Origin: G958295645 sp965242735
GTDB taxonomy: Bacteria > Gemmatimonadota > Gemmatimonadetes > Longimicrobiales > Gaopeijiaceae
Length of the DNA stretch: 64,000 nucleotides
Reading direction: 5' to 3'
Assembly: GCA_965242735.1 (NCBI GenBank)
Contig: OZ251497.1
Location: 682,001 to 746,000, forward strand
The notes beneath the pieces are model-generated. The model had not been told where the DNA came from, ran no database searches, and worked only from the letters and a program-made list of their open reading frames with translations. The position numbers and the translations under genes were made by a program. This document shows, piece by piece, positions 1 to 10,753 of this stretch. Within the stretch, counting starts at the first letter, position 1. Each line of letters opens with the position of its first letter.

Positions 1-1875
<1,875 letters not shown>

Positions 1876-1889
1876 CCGCGCGACGTCGT

Positions 1890-1985
1890 GCGCGGGGCGA
1901 CGGCCGGTCGAGGCGCTGGCGGGTTGCCGGAGCGCTTGGCGACGCCGGTCGAGGCGCTGGCGGCTGCCGGAGCGACCTGGCGCGC
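1890..1985 (+). repeat. Two-copy direct repeat in spacer, about 41-42 bp
   Basis: Directly downstream of the ABC-F stop, the segment starting ggtcgaggcgctggcgg at 1906 recurs at 1947 with one small indel, each copy followed by a gccggagcg motif. It is one of several short tandem duplications in the spacers of this window. The 285-base gap up to the TonB receptor holds no gene that I can support. Confidence 0.6.
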
Positions 1986-2160
1986 GGTTACCGGCGTGTA
2001 GCCCGTCGATTGGCGGCGCGTGACGCGGGGCCGTAGATTCCGGTCGTGGCGGGGCGGTGCGCGCACGGGGCGCGGGCCCCCGCCGCTGGCGGAGCGCTCG
2101 GCAAGCAGGCCGGGCCATCCACACGCGCAGAGCATCCACACGCAAGGAGAAGATGCGGAA

Positions 2161-4920
2161 ATGAAGATGAAGCCGTTGCGCATGGCGGTGCCGTTGGCGT
2201 TTCTCGCGCTGACGACGATTCCGGCGGAGGCCCAGGAAGCCGGGTCCGTGGTCGGGGCGGTCACGGGAGACCAAGGGGGCTTGGAGGGCGTCTACGTCGT
2301 GGTCTCGCAGACCCAGACCGGCGCCGAGTACGGAGGACTCACGAACGCCAACGGGCGCTACAGCGTGATGCGGGTGCCCGCCGGGACCTACTCGGTGTCG
2401 GTGCGCTTCATCGGCTTCGTGGCGGAGTCCCAGGAGGTCGAGGTCGGCGCCGGCGCCACCGTGGTGGCCGACTTCGCCATGATGCCGGAGGCCGTGGCGC
2501 TGGGGGGGATCGAAGTGCTGGCCGAGCGCGCCGAGGAGCGGCGAACGCCGGTCGCCTTCACCGACGTCGCGAAGCCGCAGATTCAGGCGCAGTTGGGCTC
2601 GCGGGACCTGCCGCTGGTGCTGAGCGTCACGCCGTCCGTGTACTCGACCGCCCAGGGCGGCGGCGCGGGCGACGCGCGCATCAACGTGCGCGGATTCAGC
2701 CAGCGCAACACGGCCGTCATGATCAACGGCGTGCCCGTCAACGACATGGAGAACGGCTGGGTCTACTGGTCGAACTGGGACGGATTGGGCGACGCCGCCA
2801 CGAGCATTCAGCTGCAGCGCGGCCTGAGCGCGGTGAACCTGGCCACGCCGTCGATCGGCGGCACGCTCAACGTGATCACCGATCCGAGCCAGCAGTCGGC
2901 CGGCTACAACCTCAAGCAGGAGTTCGGAAGCGGAAACTTCCGCAAGACGACGATGACGGCCTCCACGGGCCAGATCGGCAAGTTCGCCCTGACGGCCTCG
3001 GGCGTGCGCAAGACGGGCGACGGCTTGATCGACGGCACGTGGACCGACGCCTGGTCGTACTATCTGGCCTCGCAGTACAGGATCAGCGACGACAACCGCA
3101 TCGAGCTCTACGCGGTCGGCGCGCCCCAGCGGCACGGGCAGAATCTGTACAAGCTCAACCCCGCCACGCTGAACCGCGACTTCGCCGCCGGACTCGAGGG
3201 CTACGACCCCGGCGGCTTGCAAAGGTTCTCCACCGAGGCCGGCCGCTACTGGAGCCCCAACGTCGGAGGCGTGGACCCGAGCTACAGGGGCCGCCAGTTC
3301 ACCAGCACGGGACCCGGCGCCGGCGTCTTCAGCCGGCACAGCGCCAACTTCATCAACGAGCGCGAGAACTACTTCCACAAGCCGCAGGTCAACCTGAACT
3401 GGTACTCGGCCTTCGGCGGCGGATTGACGCTCAACACCGTGGCTTACTACTCGGGCGGCCAAGGCGGCGGAACGGGAACCTACGGATCGGTCGTCTGGGA
3501 CTACACCTACGGCCAGAGATTCCCCAACTGGAACGCGACGATCGCGCGCAACAGGGGCAGCGACGAGGGCGCGTCTCGCGGCATTCTCCGCAATTCGGTC
3601 AACAACCAGGACACCTACGGCGTCATCGCCAAGATGCACAAGGACTTCGGCGGGGACTGGGCCGCCGAGCTCGGCGTCGACTGGCGCACCGCCACGATCG
3701 CGCACTACCGCGAAATCCGCGACTTGCTGGGCGGCTCGTTCTACAACGACTGCTTCCGCGGCTGCAGCTCCGAGTTCTGGACGGAGGCCGAGGGCGACCG
3801 GGGCCTGGGCGACAAGATTCACTACCACAACGAGAACGACGTGAACTGGATCGGCGCCCACTTGCAGGCCGAGCGGTCCACGCTGGGCGGCTCCCTGTAC
3901 GGCATGATGGGCGTCTCGCGCATCTCGTACGACTACACCGACTTCTTCAGGAGGGGCGCCGGCGGCGGGTTCCTCGAGCTCAGCAGCGGCGGACTGACCG
4001 GCTACCAGTTCAAGGGCGGCGCGATGCGCAACGTCAACTCGGAGTGGTCCGTCTACAGCAACGCCGGATACGTGTCCAAGGTGCCGATCTTCGACGGCGT
4101 GATCGACGACAACAACGGCATTCTCAACGCCAATCCCACGAACGAGACGTTCCTGTCGTTCGAGGCGGGCGCTCGTTTCCGCTCTCTGGATCGTCGTTTC
4201 TCTCTCGACGGGAACATCTACTTCACGCAGTGGAACGACCGGACGCGAACGCAAAGAGTCCGTCTCGACGAGGACACCGAGGGCTTGATCAATCTGCTGG
4301 GCGTGGACGCGCGCCACATGGGCGTGGAGCTGGAAGGCGCGTTCCAGCCGGCGGACTACTTGCGCTTGGACGCCGCGCTCTCCTGGGGCGACTGGAAGCA
4401 CACGTCCGATGCCCAGGGCGAGTACCGTCCCAACGACAGGCGATCGGAAACGGTGGATTACACCTTCTACGTCAATGACCTGTACGTCGGCGACGCGCCG
4501 CAGTTCCAGGTCGCGTACGCGCTGTCTCTGTTCCCGACCGGCGGGCTGTACGTGCAGGGTGTCGGCAAGACCTTCGGCAAGCACTACGCGAACTACAACC
4601 CCTTCGATCGGACGGACGACGCGGAGGCAGGCGTGCAGTCGTGGAGCCCGCCCGGATACACGGTCTTCGACGTCCACATGTCGTACCGGTTGGCGTCCGA
4701 CGTTGCGGCGGCCTTCGGGGGCAACGTGAAGCTGTTCATGAACATCTTCAACATCACGGACGCCGTGTACGTGCAGGACGCGACGGACAACTCCAGATTC
4801 AACGCCTACCGAAGCGACGCCGAGAGGGCCAGCGGCAGGCTGAGCCACAAGGCGGACGACGCGGAGATCTTCCTCGGATACCCGCGGTCGTTCAACTTCG
4901 GCTTCCAGATCTCCCACTGA
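2161..4920 (+). CDS. TonB-dependent outer-membrane receptor, SusC-like, with carboxypeptidase-regulatory-like domain
   Basis: Outer-membrane beta-barrel receptor (919 aa) predicted to import a large or scarce ligand using TonB energy; the ligand cannot be told. The start ATG at 2161 is preceded by AAGGAGA at 2144-2150 (10-base spacer). An export signal follows, with cleavage expected near AEA/QEAG. Residues about 28-110 form a CarboxypepD_reg-like beta sandwich (GGLTNANGRYSVMRVPAGTY). The plug domain then begins (INVRGFSQRNTAVMINGVP, then GGTLNVI). The remainder is a Tyr/Asn/Gly-rich barrel ending in a C-terminal aromatic beta strand (FNFGFQISH). No SusD partner is adjacent. An upstream in-frame extension is possible but has no ribosome site and would bury the signal peptide. 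Confidence 0.93.
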   Translation: MKMKPLRMAVPLAFLALTTIPAEAQEAGSVVGAVTGDQGGLEGVYVVVSQTQTGAEYGGLTNANGRYSVMRVPAGTYSVSVRFIGFVAESQEVEVGAGATVVADFAMMPEAVALGGIEVLAERAEERRTPVAFTDVAKPQIQAQLGSRDLPLVLSVTPSVYSTAQGGGAGDARINVRGFSQRNTAVMINGVPVNDMENGWVYWSNWDGLGDAATSIQLQRGLSAVNLATPSIGGTLNVITDPSQQSAGYNLKQEFGSGNFRKTTMTASTGQIGKFALTASGVRKTGDGLIDGTWTDAWSYYLASQYRISDDNRIELYAVGAPQRHGQNLYKLNPATLNRDFAAGLEGYDPGGLQRFSTEAGRYWSPNVGGVDPSYRGRQFTSTGPGAGVFSRHSANFINERENYFHKPQVNLNWYSAFGGGLTLNTVAYYSGGQGGGTGTYGSVVWDYTYGQRFPNWNATIARNRGSDEGASRGILRNSVNNQDTYGVIAKMHKDFGGDWAAELGVDWRTATIAHYREIRDLLGGSFYNDCFRGCSSEFWTEAEGDRGLGDKIHYHNENDVNWIGAHLQAERSTLGGSLYGMMGVSRISYDYTDFFRRGAGGGFLELSSGGLTGYQFKGGAMRNVNSEWSVYSNAGYVSKVPIFDGVIDDNNGILNANPTNETFLSFEAGARFRSLDRRFSLDGNIYFTQWNDRTRTQRVRLDEDTEGLINLLGVDARHMGVELEGAFQPADYLRLDAALSWGDWKHTSDAQGEYRPNDRRSETVDYTFYVNDLYVGDAPQFQVAYALSLFPTGGLYVQGVGKTFGKHYANYNPFDRTDDAEAGVQSWSPPGYTVFDVHMSYRLASDVAAAFGGNVKLFMNIFNITDAVYVQDATDNSRFNAYRSDAERASGRLSHKADDAEIFLGYPRSFNFGFQISH

Positions 4921-4940
4921 GGCAGGCAGCGGCCAAGGCG

Positions 4941-4974
4941 GCCCGGCCGGAGCGACGACGTGCTCCGGCCGGGC
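4941..4974 (+). terminator. Perfect 13-bp inverted repeat after TonB receptor gene
   Basis: Two 13-base arms (4941-4953 and 4962-4974) are perfect reverse complements with an 8-base loop, 20 bases after the receptor stop. The stem is almost all G:C. There is no T-run, so this is either a Rho-independent terminator lacking the U tract or an RNA 3'-end stabilising hairpin between two convergent genes. Confidence 0.55.
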
Positions 4975-5154
4975 CCGGGGCCGCCGAGCCTCCCGCAGGC
5001 GGGAATTCGTTCGCGACGAACGCGGAGAGCTGACCGGCCCGGGCCGCTCTGGCCGTTCAGCCGGACGGCTCGGGGCGAAGGTTGGGTCCAGTCGGTCGCC
5101 GTCGTTTCGGGCGTGTTCGGCCGTTGAGCCGGGGCCGATGGGCCTCGGCGCGGC

Positions 5155-5979
5155 TCACCCGCGGGCGCCGGGCAAGCATCGAACGAGCAACCGGTGCAGC
5201 GCCTGCGGATTGTCCATGTGCAGCCAGTGGCCGCCGGGCGCTTCGTGGAAGTGGACCTGCTCCGCGCGCCGGGCGGCCTTGCGCAAGCGATCTGCCGCGG
5301 CGGGCCCCACGACGCTGGAACCGGTCGCCTTGACCACGTGAACGGACGCGCCGGGCGGCGCGTTCTCGATCACGTCCCAGACGCTCGCCGCGAAGCCGTC
5401 GCGCAGGAGCGGCTCCATCTCGTCGGCCGACAGCCGCCATTCCCATGCGTCCCCGGCCCGGCGCGTGTTCGTCGCCATCCACTTGGCCACCGCATCGGCG
5501 AACCCTTGGCTCGCGATCGCCCGTGCGGCCTCGGCGCGGCTCCCGAACGGTCCGGGCTCCTTGCGCAACGCGGCCAGCATCCGCCAAGCGCCTCCCGCCG
5601 GTCTTCCGGCGCCGAGCCCGGTGTCCACGGCCCACACGAAAACGGGCGCAGACGGCTCTCGCAACCGGGCGTGAAGCAACGCCACCTTCCCGCCCAGCGA
5701 GTGCCCGAGAACGGCGTCCGCGGGCGCGCCCATCCGCTCCTCCAGCCGCTGCACGTCGCGGGCGCACGCCTCGACCGTCGGCGTCTGCGTCCAGCCGGGC
5801 GATCGTCCATGCCCCCGCAGGTCCGCCAGCGCCACGGCCCAGTCCGGCCGGTCGCGAACGAGGCGCGCGGCGACGGACTTCCAGTTGCGCCCATGGCCGA
5901 AGATGCCGTGCAACACGATCAGCGTCCGCGCCGGACGGGCGCCCGGCGCCGCGACGATTTCGTGGTGCAGCACGTCCAT
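5155..5979 (-). CDS. Alpha/beta hydrolase (YbfF-like esterase)
   Basis: Cytoplasmic serine hydrolase of 274 aa. Near the N terminus it has HGIFGHGRNW (oxyanion-hole region), then DLRGHGRS, the nucleophile elbow GHSLGG, and a C-terminal GGHWLHMDNP that supplies the catalytic His. These features fit small esterases of the YbfF kind; the substrate is unknown. The start MDVLHHE at 5979 is preceded by an AGAAGG-type ribosome site. A longer in-frame extension is Pro/Gly/Arg-rich and is not favoured. It is convergent with the TonB receptor and divergent from the LVIVD-repeat gene. Confidence 0.85.
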   Translation of the reverse strand: MDVLHHEIVAAPGARPARTLIVLHGIFGHGRNWKSVAARLVRDRPDWAVALADLRGHGRSPGWTQTPTVEACARDVQRLEERMGAPADAVLGHSLGGKVALLHARLREPSAPVFVWAVDTGLGAGRPAGGAWRMLAALRKEPGPFGSRAEAARAIASQGFADAVAKWMATNTRRAGDAWEWRLSADEMEPLLRDGFAASVWDVIENAPPGASVHVVKATGSSVVGPAAADRLRKAARRAEQVHFHEAPGGHWLHMDNPQALHRLLVRCLPGARG

Positions 5980-6218
5980 TTCACCTTCTCGCTTCCGCGC
6001 CTTCGCGGGGCCAAGTCCCTTGCCGATTCGCTCGCCCGCCAGGCCCGGCTTGGGCGCAGGCGGGAGCGCTGCCGACCTGCCGCCGGGGCTCGTCGCGGAC
6101 TTGCGGCCGCCGTCAGGCCGTGTCCGGCTCGCTCGCCCGCTGTACATTCCCAAGATACGTCGCGTTTGCGGGGCGTCCTCGCCGCCGCCGCCAGCTCCTC
6201 GCAGTCACGGATCCCGCC

Positions 6219-7637
6219 ATGCCTCGCCAAGTCCGCCTCTTCTCCGCCGCCCCGGCCGCCTTCGCGCTGGCGCTCGTCGCCGCTCCAGCCGCCTTCGCCC
6301 TGTCCCCGGCCGCCCCCGTGGCCGCCTTTCGCCTGATCCTTGCCGCCGCGCCCGCCGCGCCCGCCGCCGCGCAGTGGACCCCCTCCAAGCCGGGCAGCGA
6401 CAACATGGACGTCCTCGGCCACGCCCCGCTCGGCCCGCGCCTGTCCGTGTCCGACCTGGACTTGGAGCAGGAACTGGACCGGCCCTACGCCTACGTGGGG
6501 AGGATGGTCTACGGCGACAGGGGCCCCAGGGGTCTCGACATCATCTCCATCGCCGACCCGGAGCGCCCGGAAGTCCTCTACGAGTGGCGGATCGAGAACC
6601 AGGACCTGCACATGGGCACGGGCGGCATGGACGTGAAGCACTTCAAGCTGGACGGCCGCTACTACGTCGTGCAGTCGCTCCAGTTCCGCCAGGGCGGCCC
6701 GAACACCGACATGGGCGCGGTCGTGCTGGACGTGACGGGCCTGCCGGACCCCGCCGCCGTGCGCGAAGTGGCGCGCATTCGGGAGCCCGAGCTGCCCGGC
6801 GGGTTCCACAACATCTTCGTCTACAAGCACTCCGACGGGCGCGTCCTGCTCTTTGCGACGGTGAGCGGCCCCTTCGCCCAAGTGTACGACATGGCCAGGG
6901 TCGTGGCGGGCGACTTGGAGAACGCGCTGGCCGGCCGCGTGCCCGTGCCCGAGTCGGCCGAAGGCAGCGGCTCCGGGCGGGGCTACCACGACTTCTACGT
7001 GGGCTACCATCCCGACACGGGCGAGGACCGATTCTACGGAGGCGGCACCGGGGGCTACTACATCTACGACGTGTCCGACTTGGACGATCCGCAGCTTCGC
7101 ATCTCCTTGGCGGGCGTCAGCGGCGTTCGCTACGGCCACACCTTCACGCCCAGCCCCGACGGGCGCTACGCGATCGCCGAGACCGAATACCAGTACGCGC
7201 CCATCCGCATCTTCGATCTGCAGCCTGCGCTGGACGGCGAAGTCACCAACATCCGCTCTCCGATCTCCGCCTGGACCGCGGACTGGGAGAACTTGGTGCA
7301 CAACCACGAAGTACGCTGGCCCTACGTGTTCGCCTCGGGCTACCTGGACGGACTCCAGATCTTCTCGCTCATGGACCCGGAGAATCCCGTCACCGTCGGC
7401 TACTACGACACCTACGTCGGTCCGCCCAACAAGGACCGCTACGCCATGTTCAACGGCGCCTTCGGCGTGGACGTGCGCAACGCCGACGGACTGATCGTCG
7501 TCAGCGACATGACCACCGGCTTCTGGACGTTCAAGATGGAAGGCTTCAGCGGCTGGAACGGAGAAGACTGGGGCGTGCCCAACATTTCGTCGGTCCAGGA
7601 CTGGGACAACGGTCCGGTCAGGCGGCCGATCAGCTGA
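6219..7637 (+). CDS. Secreted LVIVD-repeat beta-propeller protein
   Basis: Exported protein of 472 aa with an Ala-rich signal sequence ending near AAAQW. The body is made of repeated blades such as GLDIISIADPERPEVLYEW, GAVVLDVTGLPDPAAV, YYIYDVSDLDDPQ, IRIFDL and LQIFSLMDPENPVTVGYY. This is the LVIVD-type repeat found in secreted propellers that often bind ligands or metals. No catalytic residues are recognised. The start ATG at 6219 is the one that places the signal peptide at the N terminus. It lies 19 bases upstream of the next gene on the same strand, suggesting a shared transcript and possibly a shared role in the envelope. Confidence 0.75.
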   Translation: MPRQVRLFSAAPAAFALALVAAPAAFALSPAAPVAAFRLILAAAPAAPAAAQWTPSKPGSDNMDVLGHAPLGPRLSVSDLDLEQELDRPYAYVGRMVYGDRGPRGLDIISIADPERPEVLYEWRIENQDLHMGTGGMDVKHFKLDGRYYVVQSLQFRQGGPNTDMGAVVLDVTGLPDPAAVREVARIREPELPGGFHNIFVYKHSDGRVLLFATVSGPFAQVYDMARVVAGDLENALAGRVPVPESAEGSGSGRGYHDFYVGYHPDTGEDRFYGGGTGGYYIYDVSDLDDPQLRISLAGVSGVRYGHTFTPSPDGRYAIAETEYQYAPIRIFDLQPALDGEVTNIRSPISAWTADWENLVHNHEVRWPYVFASGYLDGLQIFSLMDPENPVTVGYYDTYVGPPNKDRYAMFNGAFGVDVRNADGLIVVSDMTTGFWTFKMEGFSGWNGEDWGVPNISSVQDWDNGPVRRPIS

Positions 7638-7656
7638 CGAAGGGCGGCCTGTCGCC

Positions 7657-8463
7657 ATGACCTGTCGTGCGTTTGTCGCCGCCGCTTCGTTGGCGGGCGC
7701 GGCCGGCCTCGCGGGCGCCGGGCTGCCGAGCGTCCCGACCGAGCCTCCGGGCGTCGGGCTGGCGGACGTCCCGACAGGACCTGCGGGCGCCGGGCTGGCG
7801 GGTGTCCCGGCGGGACCTGCGGGCGTCGGGCTGGCGGACGGTCCGGCCAGCCTCACGGGCGCCGGGTTGCCGGACACCCCGGCCAGACCTGCGGGCCCTG
7901 TGGAGACGGTTGCCGAAGCCGATCCCGGCTTGACCGTCGTGCCTTGTCTCGGCCTTGTGCCCGTGCACGATGTCGGCCGCGAGAGCCCCGGCGGCCGCCG
8001 CGCGCGCCCCGCCTCCGGGCCCGAATATTATCAATTCCCGCTCGTCTCCACCGGACGCGTGCCGGGCACGGGCCGCGCGGCGGGCGTCGCCGAAGTGGTC
8101 TTCCCGTCGTCTCCCTATGGCGTCGCCCTGGCCGAGGACGGGAGCTATCGCTACGACTTCACGCTCCGGCTCGAGCGCTTGGCGCCCGCCCGCGCCGGCG
8201 CCTACGTGGTCTGGACGACGACCCCGGAGCTGGACCAAGTGGCCTTGGCCGGGCCGCTGTCGGAGCCTGGGAGCTTCCAAGGTCAGGTGGCGTGGAACAA
8301 GTTCTTGGTTGTCGTGACGCTGGAGCCCGCCTTCGATCCCGCCGCGACGACCTGGAGCGGCCCGGTCGTGATGCGCGGCATGTCGCGCTCCGGCATGATG
8401 CACACCATGGCCGGCCACGGCGCCTTCGAAGAAGAGAAGTGCGCCGCGTACGGCTACGAGTAG
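7657..8463 (+). CDS. Hypothetical exported protein with 12-residue N-terminal repeats
   Basis: 268 aa, not recognised. A short hydrophobic N terminus is followed by five Gly/Ala/Pro-rich 12-residue repeats (for example VGLADVPTGPAG), encoded by a 36-bp tandem repeat. From about residue 115 there is a compact beta-rich domain: YYQFPLVSTGRVPGTG, then Y..DFTLRLERL, then AYVVWTTTPELDQV, then VAWNKFLVVVTLEP, ending in a Met/His-rich RSGMMHTMAGHG that could bind metal. It follows the LVIVD gene closely, so it may act with that secreted protein. The domain loosely resembles the C-terminal part of anti-sigma or cupredoxin-like proteins, but that is a guess. Confidence 0.6.
   Translation: MTCRAFVAAASLAGAAGLAGAGLPSVPTEPPGVGLADVPTGPAGAGLAGVPAGPAGVGLADGPASLTGAGLPDTPARPAGPVETVAEADPGLTVVPCLGLVPVHDVGRESPGGRRARPASGPEYYQFPLVSTGRVPGTGRAAGVAEVVFPSSPYGVALAEDGSYRYDFTLRLERLAPARAGAYVVWTTTPELDQVALAGPLSEPGSFQGQVAWNKFLVVVTLEPAFDPAATTWSGPVVMRGMSRSGMMHTMAGHGAFEEEKCAAYGYE
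7715..7894 (+). repeat. 36-bp tandem repeat, five copies, in coding sequence
   Basis: Units begin at 7715, 7751, 7787, 7823 and 7859, exactly 36 bases apart. Each encodes a variant of a 12-residue motif rich in Gly, Ala, Val and Pro. The units have diverged by point changes but keep frame and length. Confidence 0.85.
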
Positions 8464-9123
8464 GTGCGTCCTTCCGCGACGAGGGGCCGTGAACGAAGCG
8501 GCGTCGCGGCTTCGGCAGGATTCCCTGCGCTGCCCAAAGGCGTGTTCGACATCATCTACGCCGATCCGCCCTGGGACTACAAGGGGCAGTTGCAACACGC
8601 CGGCCCCGGTTCCGAGGACACGGGCGGTGCGGTCCGCCACTACCCCACCGTTCGCCTGAGCGACCTCAAGACGCTGGACGTCAGGAGCATCGCGGCCGAG
8701 GACAGCTTGTTGTTCATGTGGGCGACGAGCCCGCACCTCGATCAAGCCATCGAGCTGGGCAAGTCGTGGACCTTCCACTGGGCGACCGTGGCGTTCGTCT
8801 GGAACAAGGGCCGAGTCAACCCCGGCTTCTACACCCTCAGCCAATGCGAACTCTGCCTGGTGTTCAAGCGGGGCCGCATCCCACAGCCCAGAGGCGCGCG
8901 AAATGTGCGCCAGCTCGTGACCGCCGAGCGCGGCCCGCATTCGACGAAGCCGACAGAAGTCCGACAGCGCATAGAACGCATGTTCCCAAAGCAAAGCCGC
9001 ATTGAGCTCTTCGCCAGAACCCCCGCGCCGGGATGGCGGTCGTGGGGACTGGAAGCGGATGCGCCGCGAATGGCCACTCGGCCTCGTGCCCGGCCCAAGC
9101 ACGCGACGAGGACCCGGCCGTGA
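8464..9123 (+). CDS. MT-A70 family adenine methyltransferase
   Basis: 219-aa enzyme expected to transfer a methyl group from SAM to N6 of adenine in DNA (or RNA). The catalytic DPPW sits in VFDIIYADPPWDYKG near residue 37. Other family features are LLFMWATSPHLDQA, FVWNKG, ELCLVFKRG, HSTKPTEV and a terminal RIELFAR...GWRSWGLE. The GTG at 8464 directly abuts the stop of the previous gene and has no clear ribosome site, so the first 20-30 residues are uncertain. Its stop overlaps the GTG of a downstream truncated frame. It lies head-on to a second DNA methyltransferase, so this looks like the remains of a modification system. Confidence 0.85.
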   Translation: MRPSATRGRERSGVAASAGFPALPKGVFDIIYADPPWDYKGQLQHAGPGSEDTGGAVRHYPTVRLSDLKTLDVRSIAAEDSLLFMWATSPHLDQAIELGKSWTFHWATVAFVWNKGRVNPGFYTLSQCELCLVFKRGRIPQPRGARNVRQLVTAERGPHSTKPTEVRQRIERMFPKQSRIELFARTPAPGWRSWGLEADAPRMATRPRARPKHATRTRP

Positions 9124-9455
9124 CGCCGCCAAGGAAGCGCGACGTGGACGCCTCCAAGTTCAACCGCGAGCGAGAGTTCCCGTTCTCCCTGCGCGTCATC
9201 GATTTTCAGGCGGCAATGCAAGATGTGTACGATTTCTTCCACGACGTCAACGATCTCTTGCTGAATCGCGGCCTTCGCCGGTTGGACGATATCGGGCCAA
9301 CCGTGGAATGGCGTCGCGCGCCAGATCGAAGTACCGGGCATCTCTTTCCACACCGATGCTGCGGTAGCCGACCGCGTCGGCGGCGGCCAATGTCGATCCG
9401 CTGCCGCAAAAGGGATCGAGGACGACGCCTTGGGCCAGAGGCAGCACGCCCCTGA
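9120..9455 (+). pseudogene. N-terminal stub of an unidentified gene coupled to the MT-A70 gene
   Basis: A frame starting GTG at 9120 overlaps the MT-A70 stop by four bases (GTGA), as in true operons. Its first 57 or so codons look like genuine protein (NREREFPFSLRVIDFQAAMQ, then VYDFFHDVNDLLLNRGL). After about 9295 it runs into the antisense 3' end of the downstream methyltransferase and becomes Arg-rich nonsense. I read this as the 5' remnant of a larger gene, plausibly the restriction enzyme of the local modification system, cut off by a rearrangement. The restriction role is inferred from position only; I do not recognise the family. Confidence 0.5.
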
Positions 9456-10434
9456 CGACCTGGCGGAGGAACTGCTGCGGCTTCAGACTGGGATGCGGCG
9501 CCAGCGCTCGTTCTTCGGCTCGCGTGGGCGAGGAGCGAATGACGTCTCCGAATGGCTTTGCCCGGGAGGGGCGGCGGAAGCCGCCGGCGCCCCATTTGCG
9601 GAGATTGTCTTGCACCCGGCCCTCGAGAGGCTTGCGGAAGACCAGCCACGGTTCCCACATGGATCGCGGCATTACGCTGACGTCGCTGAATTCGGTGTGC
9701 GCGCCCTTCGGACGGTCTCCTCCCCGCATGGTCGTGACGAGCCGGACGATCTCGCCTCGCCGTTCCAGACCTGCTTGCGCAAGCGAGACGGCGACCAAGT
9801 GCGACATCAGCGGATTCGCCGCTACGACGACGTTGGCGCCGGGGACTAGCACGGGATTCAGCGCTCTTGCCCATCGCTCGAAGAACAAGGCCAGGCGGTC
9901 CAAGTCCGTGCGCGAGAGCACGGTGAAGCGCGGCAACGGCGATCGAGTCGCGCCGTCGAAGGAAGGCGGAAGACGCCACACGCCGCCCTTGCGCTTTCGA
10001 AGCTTGCCTTGCTCCTTTGCGGTGTACTCGACAAGACCGTACGGCGGATCCGTCACGACGGCATGAACGGAGTTGGGCTCCTTCGACGCCAGCCACTCGA
10101 GGCAATCGGCCTTGTACAGCACTGCCTGCCCGCAACTGTGAGTCGGCCAGTGCGTTCGCCCGGTGTGGTCCTCTTCAGGTCGTGCCAGACCGGATAGTGG
10201 AGTTCGCGTCTTCCCGACGGAAGCCTCCTTGAGCGCGTAACGGCCACGGCTCTGGCGAACGAACAGGCGCGGCGTGTTGAGCCGGAGGTACGAACGCACG
10301 CTGGACCTCGGCACGTCGCCGATCGCGTCGTGCACGCCGGCCACGATCTCGGCAACGGAGGCGCCGTGGGGCCGGGTCGCCAGTGCCTCGATCACCGCAT
10401 CGCGCACTTCGCCCGGAAGTCTTCGCGTTTCCAT
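9247..10434 (-). CDS. DNA N6-adenine/N4-cytosine methyltransferase, beta-class order, with N-terminal winged helix
   Basis: 395 aa. An N-terminal helix-turn-helix-like segment (EALATRPHGASVAEIVAGVH, then YLRLNTPRLFVRQSRGRYAL) precedes the catalytic motif IV DPPY (HAVVTDPPYGLVEY). After a long central region, probably target recognition, comes the SAM-binding motif DPFCGSGSTLAAA. DPPY before the Gly-rich motif marks the beta permutation of DNA methyltransferases. The start METRRLPGE at 10434 is chosen because upstream sequence is low-complexity Arg/Ala. The last 20 or so residues (after AIPRLARY) overlap the stub on the other strand, so the natural C terminus may have been altered. Confidence 0.82.
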   Translation of the reverse strand: METRRLPGEVRDAVIEALATRPHGASVAEIVAGVHDAIGDVPRSSVRSYLRLNTPRLFVRQSRGRYALKEASVGKTRTPLSGLARPEEDHTGRTHWPTHSCGQAVLYKADCLEWLASKEPNSVHAVVTDPPYGLVEYTAKEQGKLRKRKGGVWRLPPSFDGATRSPLPRFTVLSRTDLDRLALFFERWARALNPVLVPGANVVVAANPLMSHLVAVSLAQAGLERRGEIVRLVTTMRGGDRPKGAHTEFSDVSVMPRSMWEPWLVFRKPLEGRVQDNLRKWGAGGFRRPSRAKPFGDVIRSSPTRAEERALAPHPSLKPQQFLRQVVRGVLPLAQGVVLDPFCGSGSTLAAADAVGYRSIGVERDARYFDLARDAIPRLARYRPTGEGRDSARDR

Positions 10435-10753
10435 CCCGGAAAGGTGGGACGTCTGGACGTCTTTGTCAACTTGGCGAGCTCCAGGGGCACAGACGGCGCC
10501 TCGTCTACGCCGTTGGGGCGAGTTCCGAGCGCGCCGCCGATGCCCGTTCAACTCCGGACTGGAAGCGGGCGCCGGGGCGCGGGCGGCCAGGCGCCGGGTC
10601 GGTGCCGTGTCGTTCCGCAGACGGCAGACGGCGGAGCGGAGTAGCTGGCGGCGGTCGGCGAGGGCGAGTATGGTGCACGGCACGCCATCGGCGATTTTCG
10701 CACGGCGGCTTGCCGCAGCGAGGCGGCGCATCGAGATCCCCTCTCCGAAGACG
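10435..10753. other. Divergent spacer between methyltransferase and copper oxidase
   Basis: About 320 bases with no convincing gene on either strand. Promoters for both flanking genes should lie here, but no clear -35/-10 pair or operator palindrome could be called. Confidence 0.4.

Noticed and set aside
2020..2160. 47-residue N-terminal extension of the TonB receptor
   Set aside because: Would place Arg/Pro-rich text before the signal peptide; AAGGAGA supports the start at 2161.
9120..9300. Naming the orphan stub as a specific restriction enzyme
   Set aside because: Only about 57 codons remain and no catalytic motif is visible. The role is a guess from position.
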